Shown here: positions 51,217 to 60,068 of the stretch, piece by piece
Numbering within the stretch: position 1 is the first letter of the stretch
How the letters are laid out: each line of letters opens with the position of its first letter
NCBI RefSeq assembly: GCF_004123835.1
Contig: NZ_MZMU01000002.1
Coordinates: 372,001-436,000, forward strand
Direction: 5' to 3'
DNA: 64,000 bases
Source: Rhizobium leguminosarum
GTDB lineage: Bacteria > Pseudomonadota > Alphaproteobacteria > Rhizobiales > Rhizobiaceae
The notes under the pieces: generated by a model
Told to the model about the DNA's origin: nothing
What the model saw: the letters and a program-made list of their open reading frames with translations, nothing else
Databases searched by the model: none
Translations under genes and position numbers: made by a program

Positions 51217-53862
51217 ATGGCCAGTGACAAACTATCGACCTATCGGTCGAAGCGCGACTTTCAAAAGACGGGGGAGCCGAGCGGCGATACGCAACTCGCC
51301 CGCAGCAATCGCCGTCGCTTCGTGATTCAGAAACATGATGCCACCCGGCTGCACTACGACCTGCGGCTCGAGTTGGATGGCGTCTTCAAATCCTGGGCGG
51401 TCACCAAAGGCCCGTCTCTCGACCCGCACGACAAGCGGTTGGCCGTCGAGGTGGAGGACCACCCGCTGGACTACGGTGATTTCGAAGGCACCATTCCGAA
51501 AGGCCAGTATGGCGGCGGCACGGTTATGCTTTGGGATCGGGGCTATTGGGAACCGGAAGGAAAGAAGAGCCCGGAGCAGGCGCTGGCGAAAGGCGATTTC
51601 AAGTTTACGCTGCAAGGCAAACGCCTGCACGGCAGCTTCGTGCTGGTGCGCATGCGCAATGATCGCAACGGCGGCAACCGGACAAATTGGCTGCTCATCA
51701 AACACCATGATGAATTCTCCGTCGAAAACAATGGCGAGGCGATCCTCGAGGAGAACGACACCTCTGTCGCCTCCGGCCGAACCATGGAGATGATTGCCGC
51801 CGGCAAGGGACGAAAGCCCAAGCCTTTCATGGTCGAGGATGGCGTCGTTCAGGCTGATGCCGTCTGGGACAGCAATCACGGACTGGCTGCCGAAGAGCGA
51901 AAAGAGAACGCCGGAGGCGGTCGGAAATCGAAACCGGCCACAAAAGTCGATCTGCCGGATTTCATTGCGCCGCAGCTCTGCCGGACCCTAGAACGCCCTC
52001 CGGCCGGGACCGGCTGGATTCACGAGATCAAGTTCGACGGCTACCGGATCCAGATGCGGGTGCTGGATGGCGAGGCGACGCTGAAGACCAGGAAAGGGCT
52101 CGACTGGACGGCAAAATATCCCGAGATCGCCGAGGCGGCATCGACACTGCCCGATGCGATCATCGACGGCGAGATCTGCGCCCTCGACGATAATGGCGTT
52201 CCTGATTTCGCGGCCCTGCAGGCGGCCCTTTCGGAAGGCAAGACCGGCGAGCTCGTCTATTTCGCCTTCGATCTTCTCTATAAGGGTGGCGAGGACTTGC
52301 GATCTCTGCCGCTCGTCGAGCGCAAGACGCGGCTTCAAAGCCTTCTGTCCGACGCCGGCAATGATCCGCGCATCCGTTTCGTCGAGCATTTCGACACCGG
52401 CGGTGATGCAGTTCTCCGGTCTGCCTGCAAGCTCTCACTGGAAGGCATCATCTCGAAAGAGGCGGATGCCCCCTATCAATCCGGCCGTACCGAAAGCTGG
52501 GCGAAGTCCAAATGCCGCGCCGGCCACGAGGTGGTGATCGGCGCCTATGCCAAGACCAACGGGAAATTCCGATCCCTGCTGGTCGGCGTCTACCGCGGCG
52601 ACCACTTCGTCTATGTCGGCCGCGTCGGCACAGGATATGGCGCGAAGAAGGTTGAAACGCTGCTTCCGAAGTTGAAAGCGCTCGAGACGGCAAAATCGCC
52701 TTTCACCGGCATCGGCGCGCCGAAAAAGGAGGCCGAGGTCACGTGGCTGAAGCCCACGCTCGTGGCGGAAATCGAATTCGCAGGCTGGACCGCCGACGGT
52801 ATTGTCCGGCAGGCGGCCTTCAAGGGCTTGCGGGACGACAAGCCGGCCAAAGAGGTCAAGGCCGAACGGCCGGCAAAGCCCTCGCAAACTGACGTGCCAC
52901 AGCCGGCCATGGAGGTGAAGGCCAGCCCTACCCGCAAAAAAGGCGCCAAGGCGGAGGTCATGGGGGTGCTGATCTCCAACCCGGACAAGCCGCTGTGGCC
53001 GGATGCCAATGACGGCAAACCCGTCACCAAGGAAGAGCTGGCCCGTTACTACGAAGCCGTCGGCTCCTGGCTAATCGAGCACATCAAGGGGCGCCCATGT
53101 TCGATCATCCGCGCACCCGACGGGATCGGCGGCGAGCAATTTTTCCAGCGCCATGCGATGCCCGGCACCTCGAACCTTCTCGAACTGGTCAAGGTCTTCG
53201 GCGATAAAAAGCCCTATCTGCAAATCGACCGGGTCGAAGGCTTGGCTGCCGTCGCGCAGATCGGCGCCGTCGAGCTGCATCCCTGGAATTGCGAACCGCA
53301 TCAGCCTGAGGTGCCCGGCCGGCTCGTCTTCGACCTCGATCCAGGTCCGGACGTGCCATTCTCCGCGGTCGTTTCGGCGGCCCGCGAAATGCGCGATCGT
53401 CTCGACGCGCTCGGTCTGATCAGCTTTTGCAAGACGACCGGCGGCAAGGGTCTGCACGTCGTCACGCCACTCGCAATCAACAAGCGCAAGCCACTTTCAT
53501 GGGCGGAAGCGAAGAGCTTCGCACACGACGTCTGCCAGCAGATGGCGCGCGACAATCCCGATCTCTATCTGATCAAGATGACGAAGAGCCTGCGGAACGG
53601 CCGGATCTTCCTCGACTATCTGCGCAATGACCGCATGGCGACGGCCGTGGCGCCTTTGTCACCGCGCGCCCGATCGGGAGCCACCGTCTCAATGCCGCTG
53701 AGCTGGACGCAGGTCAAATCAGATCTGGACCCCAAGCGCTTCACCATCCGGACCGTTCCTGCGCTTCTGGCGAAATCGTCGGCCTGGGAAGACTATTGCG
53801 ACGGCCAACGGCCACTGGAACAGGCGATTAAGCGCCTCGCTAAGGCGCGGGTCGCGGCTTGA
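51217..53862 (+). CDS. ligD: DNA ligase D (LigD): phosphoesterase-ligase-polymerase
   Basis: An 881-residue multi-domain end-joining enzyme. The N-terminal 3'-phosphoesterase has [18 protein letters not shown] (H40, D48) and [20 protein letters not shown]. The ligase domain has the adenylation lysine K272 in EIKFDGYR and the downstream nucleotidyltransferase/OB parts up to about residue 540. The primase-polymerase domain has DLD (D706, D708) and [12 protein letters not shown]. The order matches Pseudomonas LigD. The family acts with Ku in bacterial non-homologous end joining, but no ku gene is visible in this window. A basic linker (about 555-580) joins ligase and polymerase. I chose the ATG at 51217; a TTG at 51199 adds six residues. 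Confidence 0.95.
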   Translation: MASDKLSTYRSKRDFQKTGEPSGDTQLARSNRRRFVIQKHDATRLHYDLRLELDGVFKSWAVTKGPSLDPHDKRLAVEVEDHPLDYGDFEGTIPKGQYGGGTVMLWDRGYWEPEGKKSPEQALAKGDFKFTLQGKRLHGSFVLVRMRNDRNGGNRTNWLLIKHHDEFSVENNGEAILEENDTSVASGRTMEMIAAGKGRKPKPFMVEDGVVQADAVWDSNHGLAAEERKENAGGGRKSKPATKVDLPDFIAPQLCRTLERPPAGTGWIHEIKFDGYRIQMRVLDGEATLKTRKGLDWTAKYPEIAEAASTLPDAIIDGEICALDDNGVPDFAALQAALSEGKTGELVYFAFDLLYKGGEDLRSLPLVERKTRLQSLLSDAGNDPRIRFVEHFDTGGDAVLRSACKLSLEGIISKEADAPYQSGRTESWAKSKCRAGHEVVIGAYAKTNGKFRSLLVGVYRGDHFVYVGRVGTGYGAKKVETLLPKLKALETAKSPFTGIGAPKKEAEVTWLKPTLVAEIEFAGWTADGIVRQAAFKGLRDDKPAKEVKAERPAKPSQTDVPQPAMEVKASPTRKKGAKAEVMGVLISNPDKPLWPDANDGKPVTKEELARYYEAVGSWLIEHIKGRPCSIIRAPDGIGGEQFFQRHAMPGTSNLLELVKVFGDKKPYLQIDRVEGLAAVAQIGAVELHPWNCEPHQPEVPGRLVFDLDPGPDVPFSAVVSAAREMRDRLDALGLISFCKTTGGKGLHVVTPLAINKRKPLSWAEAKSFAHDVCQQMARDNPDLYLIKMTKSLRNGRIFLDYLRNDRMATAVAPLSPRARSGATVSMPLSWTQVKSDLDPKRFTIRTVPALLAKSSAWEDYCDGQRPLEQAIKRLAKARVAA

Positions 53863-54210
53863 TTGAGGGGCTTACCGCGGACCGGTTCGAGGTGATAGTT
53901 AGCCCGAACCGGAATTGCTTTGGGAGTTCGGGTCCCGGCCGGCGATCCACCGTGGCGACAGCCGGGCCAGGCGTCGGATTAATGCCGTGCTGTTCAAGTT
54001 GGATTTGTTGCAGGCAACGACACTCGCCTGGCCACGATCGACAGTTTCCGTGGAGCAGTCCGAAAAGTCCATCGGTCGGAGGCTTTCGACGCTGATTGCT
54101 TTATCGAATCGTCGAGAGGTCACTCGCCTATCGGGCCGCTGCCTCGTGGTACAACTTCATCGCGTCTGACGCGGAACGCGCCATGCGTACCCCTTCCCTC
54201 GGAGGCGGGT
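53863..54210. other. Intergenic region without a recognised gene
   Basis: About 350 bp between ligD and the convergent methyltransferase-like gene. Short frames exist on both strands but have no start signal or family resemblance. I see no terminator or mobile-element end. Confidence 0.5.
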
Positions 54211-54765
54211 TTACCGCCAATCGAACCACGGTGTCAGCAAGCCCGTCTTGCGCCGATAGGCTTCATATTCGGATGCCAGCGGTGATAGGGAGAACTTCCT
54301 CTCCTCATTGCGGGCTGCAATCACGTAGACAACCGTAAAAAATAAGACCGGCAGGATCGACCATATCGACCAAGATGCCAGCGCCCACCCCGACCAGAAG
54401 AGCAGGTAGGACGTGTAAAAAGGGTGCCGCAGGTAGCGATAGGGACCGTCGGTGACAAGACTATCTGGGTGATCGGGGTCGAACACAAAGCGCAACCTGG
54501 CCTCTCGCGACGCCGACACCGCCCACCAGAACAAGCTCGCCGCCCCGATTTCAAATCCCAGTCCTACTACCTGTACCCATAGCATCTGCGTCCCGGACCA
54601 AACCAGGTACAGGAAAAACGCCGAAGTCGCGATGACGACGACGGTGATCAGCTTTGCTCCGGCTTCCATCTTCGGCGAGTTGAAGTGGCCTCGCAACGAC
54701 CACGCCCAGAACCCGACGATAGTCAGGCTGGTGATCGAAATAATAAAGTCCAGAAGAAATTGCAT
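54211..54765 (-). CDS. Isoprenylcysteine carboxyl methyltransferase-like membrane protein
   Basis: A 184-residue membrane protein with about four to five hydrophobic segments. The C-terminal signature GPYRYLRHPFYTSYLLFWSG, then ARNEERKF and YEAYRRKTGLLTPW, is that of the ICMT/PEMT-like family, which binds S-adenosylmethionine at the membrane. Bacterial members are mostly uncharacterised and methylate lipids or small thiols/alcohols. The ATG at 54765 is taken; a GTG at 54777 is an alternative. It is divergent from the alpha/beta hydrolase gene with about 200 bp between. Confidence 0.82.
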   Translation of the reverse strand: MQFLLDFIISITSLTIVGFWAWSLRGHFNSPKMEAGAKLITVVVIATSAFFLYLVWSGTQMLWVQVVGLGFEIGAASLFWWAVSASREARLRFVFDPDHPDSLVTDGPYRYLRHPFYTSYLLFWSGWALASWSIWSILPVLFFTVVYVIAARNEERKFSLSPLASEYEAYRRKTGLLTPWFDWR

Positions 54766-54889
54766 CTCGATGCCCACTTGAAAGGTTGGTTACAATTGCT
54801 GCTGCGACAGACCTAACCCGTATACAACGCCAAGGCAAATGATTGATGTATATACGTAACCGCACTGAAACGTGCCGTGATTGCACGAC

Positions 54890-54908
54890 CTGGTTTAGAT
54901 CTGGTTTA
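54890..54908 (+). repeat. Direct repeat CTGGTTTA in the hydrolase promoter region
   Basis: CTGGTTTA occurs at 54890-54897 and 54901-54908, separated by GAT, giving an 11-bp period (one helical turn). It lies about 70 bp before the alpha/beta hydrolase start. The layout resembles tandem sites of OmpR/PhoB-type response regulators, but no specific regulator can be named. Confidence 0.4.
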
Positions 54909-54976
54909 CGATGATCATGCACCTGCCGTAGATATTTTCGTGCAAGACTTTGGCTGCGCTTTAGGGGTCGCAGCTT

Positions 54977-55855
54977 ATGGACGTATTTCACTGTACAATC
55001 GACACCAGCCACGGCGCTGTGCGCATCAGTGACACTATTGATGGCGCTGCACCACTGGTTATGATACACGGTTCCGGCAGCTCACGGACGGTCTTTTCAC
55101 AGCAACTACACAGCCCTTTGTCCCGGAATTGGCGTCTGATTGCACTCGATCTTCCGGGACATGGCGAATCGAGCGACGCTCGAGATCCGCAGTCAACTTA
55201 CACCGTCACCGGTCTTGCCGACTGCATAGGAGAGGTGGCAGCCCGCCTGGGGCTTCATCGCTTTCCCGTGCTGGGATGGTCGCTTGGCGGTCACGTCGCG
55301 ATTGAGATGGCGGGCAGCGGCAACGGCATTTCGGGCCTGATGTTGTGCGGCACGCCACCGGTCCCCAGCGGTCTCCTCGGAATGCTGCGGGGATTCCATC
55401 CGTCATTTGATATTCTTCTGGCATCAAAAGAGAACTTTACATCGCGTGACGTGGAGCGGTTTCAGTCTCTTTGCTTTGGAGACACGAGCAACCCCTCCTT
55501 TCGCGATGCTATAGCGCGCGCAGACGGGAGACTAAGGAGCGTTTTTTCTCGCGCAATGTTGCGGGGGCAGGGGGTGGATCAGCGCCGCACCGTCGAACAG
55601 GCTGATATACCCATTGCTTTTGTAAATGGATTTTATGACCCCTTTGTCAAACTCAGCTATTTTTCGGGCCTGAACATCCAGTTGCTCTTCGAAGGCAAAG
55701 CGCATGTAATGGAAGGTGCTGGTCACGCGCCCTTCTGGGAAAAGCCGGAGAGCTTCAACTCGATGCTCGACCGTTTCCTGAACACAGTCGCCGCTCATGA
55801 AGCCAATATCGATCTGAAAAATCATCACTTTCTTTCGAACAGATCAGTGTTCTAA
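54977..55855 (+). CDS. Alpha/beta-fold hydrolase
   Basis: A 292-residue hydrolase. The oxyanion-hole motif is VMIHGSGSS, the nucleophile elbow is LGWSLGGHVA, the acid is likely Asp in NGFYDPFV and the base His is in EGAGHAPFWEKPE, a complete catalytic triad. No signal peptide is seen. The family covers esterases, lactonases and C-C hydrolases, so the substrate is unknown. The 60-residue tail after the His is polar and of unclear role. It stands alone. Confidence 0.88.
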   Translation: MDVFHCTIDTSHGAVRISDTIDGAAPLVMIHGSGSSRTVFSQQLHSPLSRNWRLIALDLPGHGESSDARDPQSTYTVTGLADCIGEVAARLGLHRFPVLGWSLGGHVAIEMAGSGNGISGLMLCGTPPVPSGLLGMLRGFHPSFDILLASKENFTSRDVERFQSLCFGDTSNPSFRDAIARADGRLRSVFSRAMLRGQGVDQRRTVEQADIPIAFVNGFYDPFVKLSYFSGLNIQLLFEGKAHVMEGAGHAPFWEKPESFNSMLDRFLNTVAAHEANIDLKNHHFLSNRSVF

Positions 55856-56178
55856 GAGCGATCCGCGGAGCTGCGGTCTCCTGTGCTTACAGTTTCCGAA
55901 ACATGTCGCGGGAAGATCGACGAGTGGCTCGAAAGACGACACAGGATCTTTCAGGGCAGGTAATCGGATCGGAATGCGAGGGATGTGGCTCGCCATTCGC
56001 CGCGGCCACGAGCTCGTACTGCAAACGACGTAGTTTCCATCGGTCGTAAAACAATATTTGACGTCTAAGTTCATTGTGCGACGGTCATGGTCGGGCAACC
56101 GTCATTGCCTTTCCCGCAGACCGATCCCGCCCTATCATTCAGAGGCGCCTGCATGAAATCCAGGGAGATGGGAGAGCG
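55856..56178. other. Intergenic region without a recognised gene
   Basis: About 320 bp between the hydrolase gene and the secreted-protein gene. No palindrome, terminator or convincing frame is seen; the last 20 bases hold the GGAGAG ribosome site of the next gene. Confidence 0.45.
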
Positions 56179-56658
56179 ATGCGGAATTGTTTAGGCCTGC
56201 TAGCGGCAGGAGTCTCTCTCCTCCAGCTATGCTCCTTCGCCAACGCACAGGCACCGAATGCCCTGGAGAGGGCCATCGGAGATGCGCAGCCATGCAGGTC
56301 GTTGAAGACCAAGGTATCGAGCTTCGGCATCAGTGTGGAGGTAGGCGTCGACAAGCTCGATTCCGTGAAGATCGAAAACCTGCAATTGTCGGTGAATGGC
56401 AACACCGCGGAGGCGAGCGCCCGCGGCACGCTTGCTTGCAAGACCTCGGACGAAGCGCTGGTAGAAGGAGGGTTTTCAGCGACCGCTGAGGTTCGGCTGA
56501 AGGTCGACCTTACGACCTGCAAGATGACCGAGACCTCCATCGAGATCGTGAAGACCGGTGGCAGGTTCGGCGACATCGTCAAAGGACTTGAGACTGAAAT
56601 CTCTGGCGCCCTCCGGCGAAGTCTGGAGAAGAACTTGGCCAAGCTTTGCGAGAAGTGA
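56179..56658 (+). CDS. Hypothetical secreted protein (159 aa)
   Basis: A 159-residue protein of unknown family. The N-terminus MRNCLGLLAAGVSLLQLCSF followed by ANAQ is a Sec signal peptide, cut probably after ANA. The mature part has four cysteines (in QPCRSL, LACKTS, TTCKMT and KLCEK) that could form two disulfides in the periplasm, and beta-rich alternation (VKIENLQLSVNGNTAEASA). The ATG at 56179 has a GGAGAG site. No partner gene is obvious nearby. Confidence 0.65.
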   Translation: MRNCLGLLAAGVSLLQLCSFANAQAPNALERAIGDAQPCRSLKTKVSSFGISVEVGVDKLDSVKIENLQLSVNGNTAEASARGTLACKTSDEALVEGGFSATAEVRLKVDLTTCKMTETSIEIVKTGGRFGDIVKGLETEISGALRRSLEKNLAKLCEK

Positions 56659-56919
56659 TCAGCGGATCGACACCATTAGACAGAGTTGCGGATTGAAGCC
56701 GCCAAAAAGTGTCTCCAGCCTTAGGACAAAGGACATCGGTGAGACGAGGGATGGAATCACGCATTTTGTCTCGTCCTCCTCGCGAAGGAGAAATTCCGGA
56801 GAGCTCTATTGCAGCATGCCTCCACGTCTGTGATGCCGACCCGATCTTCAAGGTCGCCGAAATGCCTTCGGCGACTATTGGGAAGGGATCGAAGACTGCG
56901 TTGCAGAGGTTCCGCCGCC

Positions 56920-57555
56920 TTAGCGGAGCAACCCATCGCGACTGAACTCTTCCCAGCCGAGAGGTTTCGAACGTGACGCATCGTCGGGGTCGGCATCAGG
57001 TTTCGAAGGGGTCTTGGCCTTGGTCTTCAGCGAACGCGTCAACTTCGCTTTCAAGGCTGCCCGTCGTCGTTTCTCGGCCGTAGCTTCAGCATCCTCTTCG
57101 CGCCAGACTGTCACCAGGTCTCGGTCGAGGATGTCCTCCACCACGCGCGGGTCGAATACGTGGAAGGTAATTTTCCTCGCCCGCCCACGCAGCTTCACCG
57201 TGCGGGTTCCTGCACTGGGCAAGCGCCCGTCGCTGAGCCAGCGATGTCTCTCGGTAGTAGAGATCGTCAGGATATCCTGGATTTCACGGGGGATCACAGG
57301 CAGGCTTTCGATGTCTTCGAGCGCGTTGGAAACGACTGACGAAGCAGCACGGAACGCACTCTTAGCCGTTTCAGCCATCGCCAATGTCAGAGCACCCGCC
57401 TCGATTTCGAGCGACTTTCTCACCGCCAAAGGCAGACGTGCGCGAATTTCCAGCAGAATCCCCTTCGCGCGAACGGATGATCCGAGCGTGGCTGCGGTCG
57501 ATAGGGGCCACTCCTTGATCAGCTCCGCATCGTCAGTGGTCTTGGGTTTTGCCAT
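56920..57555 (-). CDS. Hypothetical protein with helix-turn-helix-like segment (211 aa)
   Basis: A 211-residue basic protein, not recognised. The middle segment EIQDILTISTTERHRWLSDG with RLPSAG resembles excisionase/MerR-like helix-turn-helix elements. The C-terminal part is Lys/Arg/Ala-rich (EKRRRAALKAKLTRSLKTKA), suggesting nucleic-acid contact. The ATG at 57555 begins MAKPKTTDDAELIKEW but has no good ribosome site; a TTG at 57591 in the same frame is an alternative. It lies between a secreted protein and a PRC-barrel gene on the same strand as the latter. Confidence 0.55.
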   Translation of the reverse strand: MAKPKTTDDAELIKEWPLSTAATLGSSVRAKGILLEIRARLPLAVRKSLEIEAGALTLAMAETAKSAFRAASSVVSNALEDIESLPVIPREIQDILTISTTERHRWLSDGRLPSAGTRTVKLRGRARKITFHVFDPRVVEDILDRDLVTVWREEDAEATAEKRRRAALKAKLTRSLKTKAKTPSKPDADPDDASRSKPLGWEEFSRDGLLR

Positions 57556-57628
57556 GTACGAGTAGATGGGCCTTCCGCTCTGCAGCGTCAACGACTACGC
57601 CAGGACGGAAGGCATCATGTGATTACGC

Positions 57629-57925
57629 TCAGTCGCGGTGCTCGGGCATCTGCTTGAGCTCGTCCTCGGTCCAGCTCGTAACGGCATGAACGTCGCCGTC
57701 TTCATCGCGCATGAACTCAAGATCCGAGATCGGAACTGCAACAGGCTTCGCGCCGATACCCAGAAAGCCTCCGACGTCGATGACCGCGGAGCCGCCGGCG
57801 CCCGCGCCATGGATATGATCGACCTTGCCGACTTTGTGATCGTCGGCTCCATAGATGGTGGCACCTTCGAGGAAGGCAGGGGTAAGTTCTGAAGTCGTCA
57901 AGCGTACGTGGTTGGTGTGATCCAT
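57629..57925 (-). CDS. PRC-barrel domain protein
   Basis: A 98-residue protein starting MDHTNHVRLTTSELTPAFLE. GATIYGADDHKVGKVDHIHG and PVAVPISDLEFMRDEDGD match the PRC-barrel fold, found in ribosome maturation factors and in many small stress-related proteins of rhizobia. The start is fixed by a strong AAAGGAGGAA before the ATG. Role unknown; it may be envelope- or stress-linked. Confidence 0.85.
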   Translation of the reverse strand: MDHTNHVRLTTSELTPAFLEGATIYGADDHKVGKVDHIHGAGAGGSAVIDVGGFLGIGAKPVAVPISDLEFMRDEDGDVHAVTSWTEDELKQMPEHRD

Positions 57926-58091
57926 GATCGTTTCCTCCTTTGTGGAGGAGGGGTAATCGAAGCGCAAACTGAATGTTCCGGCGACTACAGTCCGTCCGGC
58001 GCTGTGATCAGCTGGTCTTCTCGGTGTGCTGATATTGCCATTCACAAAACTGCTCCAAATAACGGTTGGGTAGATCGCGTGCCATCATGCG

Positions 58092-58150
58092 TTGACAATC
58101 CTCTTTTGCTCAGGTCTACTGGTCCACTTACCGGACCAGTAGACCTGAGC
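58092..58150 (+). promoter_or_regulatory. Promoter with 18-bp perfect inverted repeat before the gntR gene
   Basis: TTGACA (58092-58097), a 17-bp spacer and TCTACT (58115-58120) form a promoter. GCTCAGGTCTACTGGTCC (58108-58125) and its exact reverse complement GGACCAGTAGACCTGAGC (58133-58150) flank a 7-base loop. The left arm covers the -10. As DNA it may be an operator for the following GntR protein; as RNA it would be a strong 5' leader stem. No T-tract follows, so it is not a simple terminator. Confidence 0.75.
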
Positions 58151-58167
58151 GCGGGGAGGGAAAAGCA

Positions 58168-58894
58168 ATGGACGTTCGAGCGATGCTCGAAGACGACGTT
58201 GCGGCGCTCGGTGGAGCGCCGAAGAAGTCGATGAGAGACTTCGTCGTCCAGAAGATTGCGACCTTCATTGCCACCGGCATCCTCAATGGGCGATCCGCTG
58301 CCCAGCGAACGTGAACTCGCCTCCGCACTCTCGGTCAGCCGCGAGACCGTCCGTGGGGCGATCCTTATCCTTTCCACCCATGGCATTCTCTCGGTTGCGC
58401 ACGGAACGCGCACGGTGGTGGCATCAGAGGATGTGGGCGAATTGGCCGTCCAGGCTGCGCGGTATCGCGACATCGCGGCCTACAGTCTCGACAATGTTCA
58501 TGAGGCGAGGCTTCTTATCGAAGCACAGGTCGTCAGGGCTGCCGCGCTCAAGATGGAGCCTTCAACTCTTGATTATCTCCGCAAGTCGATTGCAGCACAG
58601 GAAGCCGCCTGTGACGATCCTGTTCGTTTTTTGATATGTGACCGGGAATTTCACACCGCCATCTACCGTTCCAGCGGCAATGCGGTGCTGGCTGATATGG
58701 CCGCCGACCTCTATTCCTATCTGCTGAGCCACCGAAGGCGCGTCGTATCGCAGCCCGGAAGTATCGCCACCAGCATCGCCGATCATCGGATGATCCTTGC
58801 CGGCTTGGAGACGCGGGATCCGGATGCCGCGTCCGCTGCCTTCGCGATCCACGAAACCCGTATTTATACGACGACCAAGCTGCTCTTTTCGTAG
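58168..58894 (+). pseudogene. GntR-family (FCD) regulator gene with an apparent +1 frameshift
   Basis: The ATG at 58168 follows GGGGAGGG and starts MDVRAMLEDDVAALGG, leading into KIATFIATGILNG, the first helix of a GntR winged helix. At GGG 58288-58290 the frame is lost: this frame stops at 58312, while the rest (GDPLPSERELASALSVSRET and the whole FCD domain, to 58894) lies in the next frame. Removing one G would join them into a normal protein of about 241 residues. Either the copy is inactivated or the read has an error. Initiation at ATG 58286 would give an intact C-terminal part without the first DNA-binding helix. It lies upstream of a DenD-like gene it probably controls. Confidence 0.7.
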
Positions 58895-58915
58895 CTCGCA
58901 GGGAGGCGAAACACG

Positions 58916-59902
58916 ATGCATATTCTCATTATCGGGGCGGGAGGAATGATCGGCCGGAAGCTCGCCGCCACACTGGGGCGCACCGGCTCCCTCGGCGGCC
59001 ATGCGATCACGCGCATGACGCTCGCCGATATCGCGCCGCCGCCGGTACCCGCAGGTGTCTCCTGGCCGGTGGAAGCGCTGGCTGCTGATATTTCCGAAAG
59101 CGGTGCGGCGGAAGCCCTGGCGGCTCACCGGCCCGATGTGATCTTCCATCTCGCCGCGATCGTTTCCGGCGAAGCCGAGCGCAATTTCGAACTCGGCTAT
59201 CGGGTCAATCTCGATGGCACGCGATCGCTGTTGGAAGCGATCCGCCGGGAAGGAAGCCGCCAAGCCTATGTTCCCCGGTTCGTATTCTCCTCGTCGATCG
59301 CGGTCTATGGCTCGCCGTTTCCGGATCCGATTCCCGATGATTACGTCCTCGCACCTCTTACCAGCTACGGAGTCCAGAAGGCGATTTCCGAGCTTCTGCT
59401 TGCCGACTATTCGCGGCGCGGCTTTATCGACGGCGTCGGAATTCGGTTGCCGACCATCGTGATCCGGCCGGGTGCGCCGAATGCCGCCGCATCGGGTTTC
59501 TTTTCCGGAATCCTGCGGGAACCGCTTGCAGGCCAGCGGGCTATTCTCCCGGTCGAAGAAACGGTCAAGCACTGGCTGGCAAGCCCGCGCTCCGCCATCA
59601 AGTTCCTGATCCATGCTGCGACGCTCGACACGGCGGCGTTGGGTGTTCGGCGCACGCTTACCATGCCGGGCGTCGCCGCCACCGTTGCCGACCAGATTGC
59701 CGCCTTACGCCGTGCTGCCGGTCCCGAGGCGGCGGACTTGATCGATCGTCGCCGCGACGAGGTCATTGAAGGGATCGTCGCCGGATGGCCGAAGTCCTTT
59801 GCGCCCGAACGCGCGACGCAACTGGGTTTCGTCGCCGAAACCACGGTGGACGAGCTGATCGAGGTCTACCTCGCCGAAGACGCTCCGGGTGCGTCCGGAT
59901 GA
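58916..59902 (+). CDS. denD: NAD-dependent sugar-acid dehydrogenase, DenD-like (extended SDR)
   Basis: A 328-residue extended short-chain dehydrogenase. The NAD-binding motif is IIGAGGMIG (residues 5-13) and the catalytic Tyr/Lys are Y151 and K155 in SYGVQK. FHLAAIVSGEAERNFELGYR and SSSIAVYGSPFP are typical of the D-erythronate dehydrogenase (DenD) group. That group oxidises D-erythronate to its 2-keto acid; other members act on related sugar acids. The gene follows the disrupted GntR gene by 21 bp and precedes an ABC importer operon, so a four- to six-carbon sugar acid or polyol is a reasonable substrate. The ATG has GGGAGG upstream. Confidence 0.78.
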   Translation: MHILIIGAGGMIGRKLAATLGRTGSLGGHAITRMTLADIAPPPVPAGVSWPVEALAADISESGAAEALAAHRPDVIFHLAAIVSGEAERNFELGYRVNLDGTRSLLEAIRREGSRQAYVPRFVFSSSIAVYGSPFPDPIPDDYVLAPLTSYGVQKAISELLLADYSRRGFIDGVGIRLPTIVIRPGAPNAAASGFFSGILREPLAGQRAILPVEETVKHWLASPRSAIKFLIHAATLDTAALGVRRTLTMPGVAATVADQIAALRRAAGPEAADLIDRRRDEVIEGIVAGWPKSFAPERATQLGFVAETTVDELIEVYLAEDAPGASG

Positions 59903-59954
59903 GATTGGGCTGGGCTAAAACCGCCCCATAGGAGGAGAGTATCGCCCGGGCACA

Positions 59955-59968
59955 CCCGCATATGCGGG
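59955..59968. promoter_or_regulatory. Palindrome CCCGCATATGCGGG before the fifth ABC operon
   Basis: A perfect 14-bp palindrome in the 166-bp gap between the DenD-like gene and the ATPase gene. It may be an operator, or a short stem at RNA level. A weak promoter-like pair (TTGAGA, then GATATA) follows further down, so the ABC genes may have their own start. Confidence 0.4.
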
Positions 59969-60068
59969 ATTGCAGCGGCAGAAGGACTTGAGAAGATAAG
60001 GCCGCAGGCAAGATATACGAAAATACGAATACATAGCATGTAGCGCTCGATTTCTGGGAGGAGTGGGT

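Noticed and set aside
54885..54910. Possible lux/tra-box around AGATCT before the hydrolase gene
   Set aside because: The flanks of AGATCT are direct repeats and not complementary, so it is not a LuxR-type dyad.
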